DNA from: Trichopria drosophilae
Lineage: Eukaryota > Arthropoda > Insecta > Hymenoptera > Diapriidae
Reading direction: 5' to 3'
DNA: 64,000 bases
NCBI GenBank assembly: GCA_030407085.1
Contig: CM059584.1
Span: 130,237,501 to 130,301,500 of the forward strand
Both the position numbers and the translations under genes were made by a program. This document shows positions 61,241-64,000 of the stretch, one piece after another (position 1 is the stretch's first letter; every line of letters begins with the position of its first letter). The notes under the pieces are model-generated. The model saw only the letters and a list, made by a program, of their open reading frames with translations, did no database searches and was not told where the DNA came from.

Positions 61241-61770
61241 TTACTCCGCGCCTTATATTTTCGATTGGCGTTCCCTCGGCTCCACTCCCCCGCTTGTTTA
61301 AACTCCCATTAAAGGCTTTTGAAACAATACGAGCGTGATTTCTCGCGTTAGCGGTATGGATCAATTATTATCGTCGTCTTGGGGAGTTCTCCACCGGCGC
61401 CGGAGGACTTATCGATCTTGGGCGAACACGGGGCTAAATCGTCGCGTGACCCCGCCGTAACCCCCTTCGTCCCCTTGGACTGACCAACCGGCTGCGACTG
61501 CGGTGTTCTGCAATCATCCTAGTCCTGGCCGATGGTCACTTGCCGACTTCGGCCCCGCTTGCCGACGATCATTCACTCCCGGACAGCCGAAGAAACAAAG
61601 TCTCGATCGCATATATCGAACGCGAAGTGACAAATTTTCGATCACTCGATTTCCGTACGGTCACAAGTTACTTGGACTTGTAGGTGTAGATTAACAATAG
61701 CCCAAGACATATATGTGTACGAGTCCAGGGTCGCCTCCGAGGATCCGCGCTGGCGCCTTCGCCGACAAGG
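61241..61770. promoter_or_regulatory. GC/CpG-rich island with a donor-like end (possible promoter or leader exon)
   Basis: About 530 bases are strikingly GC-rich for this window, with CACCGGCGCCGG, GCCGACTTCGGCCCC and similar strings. On the + strand the island ends at GACAAGG|GTACGT (61770/61771), a good splice donor, so it could be a leader exon with its promoter. All three frames are interrupted. No TCAGT/DPE pair was found. A minus-strand promoter is equally possible. Confidence 0.35.
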
Positions 61771-61844
61771 GTACGTACTCCAAAACGTTGCGTAATTCTG
61801 ACCTGCATTACTTTCCCGTGTCCTCCTCATCACATCTCAATGTT

Positions 61845-61984
61845 TACACTAAAAAATAACAAATTTTTACGTTCAAGTAGAAAAATTGTATTTCAATGCT
61901 GAAATTTAACGTTTGGCAGTCAACATTTCTTATGAAGTTGTAAAATTTGATATCTGAAATGTGAACATTTGTTATTTTAGGGTA
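61845..61984. mobile_element. Short MITE, ~140 bp
   Basis: Left end TACACTAAAAAATAACAAAT and right end ATTTGTTATTTTAGGGTA are imperfect inverted repeats with TA outermost. AT-rich interior, non-coding. Confidence 0.55.
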
Positions 61985-62894
61985 CCGACTTTTCTGGATC
62001 TATGCAAGCAGAAAATAAGGTTTAATATCATAAATTATTGTTAAAAAATGCTAATTTTTTCGTTCGTATATGAAATAGCATCAACAGTCATCAAAATAAC
62101 ATAAAATACCATTTATAATGTTTGCTATTTGCTCCTCCGACCCGCTTATCTGCCCAATACTAAAGCAAATTTTGATATTAGTGCATTGTTGGTGACATTC
62201 CGCATGCCGCCTTTCTGATGAAGGGGCACCTAGTGAAATGACTATTGAGCCAGGTAGCAGATTGTATCTGGTACCAATACTTTTTTGGACCAAATTTAAG
62301 AAATTTTACATGAATTCTATTGCCAGATTTCGATTTTGTACGCACACTTTTGTAACGAATGTTTAACTTACTTTGTAAAAAATATGACCAGTGTTTGGTG
62401 CCTTTTTATCTTACGCGATGAGCAAAATAACTGATTAAATTGGCGACGTGTACCACTAGGGCCATTATTAAACACTGTTTAATTTACTAATATTCCAAAG
62501 TAAGTGTTTATCATGATTACCTCAAACATTGATTTAACAAATATACAGTTGCCGATAATATATTCTAAACTATTTAAGGGGAGGGGTAAGCCAGAAATTA
62601 GCCTCTTTACTTTTAAAGGTTACAAATATGTAAGTATTGTGATTTGATCACATTTTTTGTTCTTCGTGTCGAATTTTTATTCCTTGAAAATATTTTTAAA
62701 GAATTTTGATGTAAACATATTTAAAATTGTGGGACTAGTTCGAGTTTAATGATTTGAATTTCGGTCTTTTACAATTTCCAATACTGTTGCATATTAAGTG
62801 AACTTTATGTGACTTTTACAGAATAAGAACAAAATACATTTTTCTTATGTCATATGCATGACAAAAATTACAATATAAAAAAAACTGGTGAAGG
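61985..62894. other. AT-rich non-coding DNA
   Basis: No gene or element recognised. The 70-codon minus frame at 62081-62293 lacks recognisable features. Confidence 0.45.
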
Positions 62895-63296
62895 ATTCAA
62901 GCAGTTCAAAACGCATATCTAAGATATGCTTTTCTTATTAAGAAATTTGACAATATCACACCAGTTTTTCTGAAATCCGGACTGTTAAAGATACCAAACA
63001 GGATGGAAATAAGAATCTTCAAGATATTAAGTAGGTTGCTGGTATCGAGGGATCCAGAGTACTAGTATGCTAGTATTTGCTTTCTAGGTTGTAGCACCAA
63101 TAATAATTATAGAAGCGCCGAATCGTCCACCTTACGTTACTCAACTCACTCATCAAGCAAGTACACTGGTTCTTTCTCATGCTACATAGTTAAATTAGTC
63201 AATTCACTACCATTGGAAATCCGAAACTCGATTTTTTCGACAGACCAATTTATTTGCGTGGTGAGTGAGTACTATCATAAGAAGCTTCAATCATAG
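62895..63296 (+). pseudogene. Non-LTR retrotransposon C-terminal remnant
   Basis: One reading frame runs from 62895 to a TAG at 63294 with a single internal TAG (63063-63065). It begins IQAVQNAYLRYAFLIKKFDN and continues 'ITPVFLKSGLLKIPNR'. After the stop it contains 'YTGSFSCYIVKLVNSLPLEI'. This layout (LQ-VQN--LRY, KFDHITP, a short R-rich helix, then a GSF/WN-LP-I block) is that of the region after the reverse transcriptase in insect LINE ORF2 proteins. The RT catalytic part is absent, and the in-frame stop marks it as decayed. The 3' flank to about 63570 (ending near GATGTCAATAAG) may be its 3' tail. Confidence 0.6.
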
Positions 63297-64000
63297 ATTT
63301 GTAAATCATCCGTCTCATTCGTTTTCATTATCGTCTACTCTAATGTATCATTCAAATACTTATTCTTAGTTGTATAATTACGTTTTTGCTTTGCCCATAT
63401 TTACAATGGGTTGTTATATATTATCTTATATTATTGGTTTTTTATTCCGTATGTTACTGTTAATTTGTACTTTCGTTTACGTTGGTCAGTCTGAAAATCA
63501 GCATTGTCGCTGCGGCTCGCCATTTGCATTTAAGAGAATGCATTGTACCTCTCTTTGATGTCAATAAGACAAAAATATATCGGATAAAAGAAAAATGTAT
63601 CGGATGAGCAGTGAAGCGTTATTTTAACAAAATAAACATACAATAACAACATTTCTGTACAGTACAGGCAGGTTCTATTTTTTTAGTCAAATATGGCATT
63701 TTTTATTGTCATTGCTTTTTATTGATGAAAAAATAGTATAATACTCTTTTTTTAAGTAGTGACAGGTTGCCAGTTTAATTTTTTGTATAACTTTTCTTTA
63801 TGAATTTATTTAGGGATGTCAAAAGATACCTTTAGGCCATTTAAAATGTCAAAATTCCTAAATAAATGCAGGAAAAATGTTTTACACTTGTGGCTTAGAA
63901 TCAAACTCGTTCAAGGTCTTCAGGGTGTATCAAGGTCTCAAACTAGACCAATAGTTGCTTTATCATTCTTACAATAATTCGTTTCTTTCCTTGTGCACTA
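63297..64000. other. Probable LINE 3' tail, then AT-rich non-coding DNA
   Basis: 63297-63570 may be the untranslated tail of the preceding LINE remnant. After that there is no gene or element to the window edge. Confidence 0.4.

Noticed and set aside
61179..61364. Minus-strand 61-codon hydrophilic frame in the GC-rich island
   Set aside because: Starts at a non-ATG codon right after a stop, has no splice partner and is confined to the CpG-rich island.

Overview
The window reads as a single stretch of an insect nuclear genome, probably hymenopteran. It is very AT-rich, has spliceosomal GT-AG introns, carries short interstitial TTAGG/CCTAA runs (the arthropod telomere motif), and is dense in short DNA transposons, foldback elements and retroposon remnants. 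There are no operons, ribosome binding sites, CRISPR arrays, rRNA genes or intact tRNA genes. Nearly every open frame over 60 codons is a chance frame in AT-rich DNA or a shadow of the one real gene. The order assignment is inference from base composition and element style.

One multi-exon gene is supported, on the + strand at 50.6-54.0 kb. An internal exon (50603-50815) leads into exons at 51570-52101 and 52262-53951. The latter two join in frame across a 160-base intron and encode about 700 residues of disordered Ser/Thr/Lys/Pro-rich protein. I do not recognise the family. Three S-x-I-P tetrapeptides in basic/Ser/Pro context (SQIP, SKIP, SNIP) suggest an EB1-binding microtubule plus-end protein. 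The 3' end is open: a consensus donor overlaps a possible TAA stop.

At 11.5-11.8 kb there is a strong candidate TATA-less promoter: an arthropod TCAGT initiator with a DPE match at exactly +28 to +33, followed by a short leader exon ending in CAG|GTAAAT. It is on the same strand, and no other gene lies between it and the 50 kb exons, so it could be the distal leader of that gene (inference). CpG-rich islands at 25.6-26.0, 34.8-35.1, 41.9-42.45, 54.1-54.5 and 61.2-61.8 kb are the other regulatory candidates. Two diverged copies of one segment sit about 6 kb apart at 42.3 and 48.4 kb.

The rest is mobile-element debris. Main pieces: a paired MITE family (2.0 and 56.8 kb); a 133-base retroposon with 9-base target duplications (8.3 kb); a 1.2 kb element with CACGGTG termini and a Cys-cluster ORF (8.8-10.0 kb); a 1.06 kb piggyBac-like element at TTAA (10.3-11.35 kb); foldback elements at 21.2, 23.0, 31.8 and 49.7 kb, the last with a tRNA-like stretch; a second MITE family (34.1 and 60.2 kb); a dispersed repeat built on GGATCCGCCAT units (densest at 57.6-59.5 kb); and a non-LTR retrotransposon C-terminal remnant (62.9-63.3 kb). 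The long stretches 11.8-21.2, 26.4-31.7, 35.1-41.8 and 42.5-46.3 kb look like AT-rich intron or intergenic DNA.
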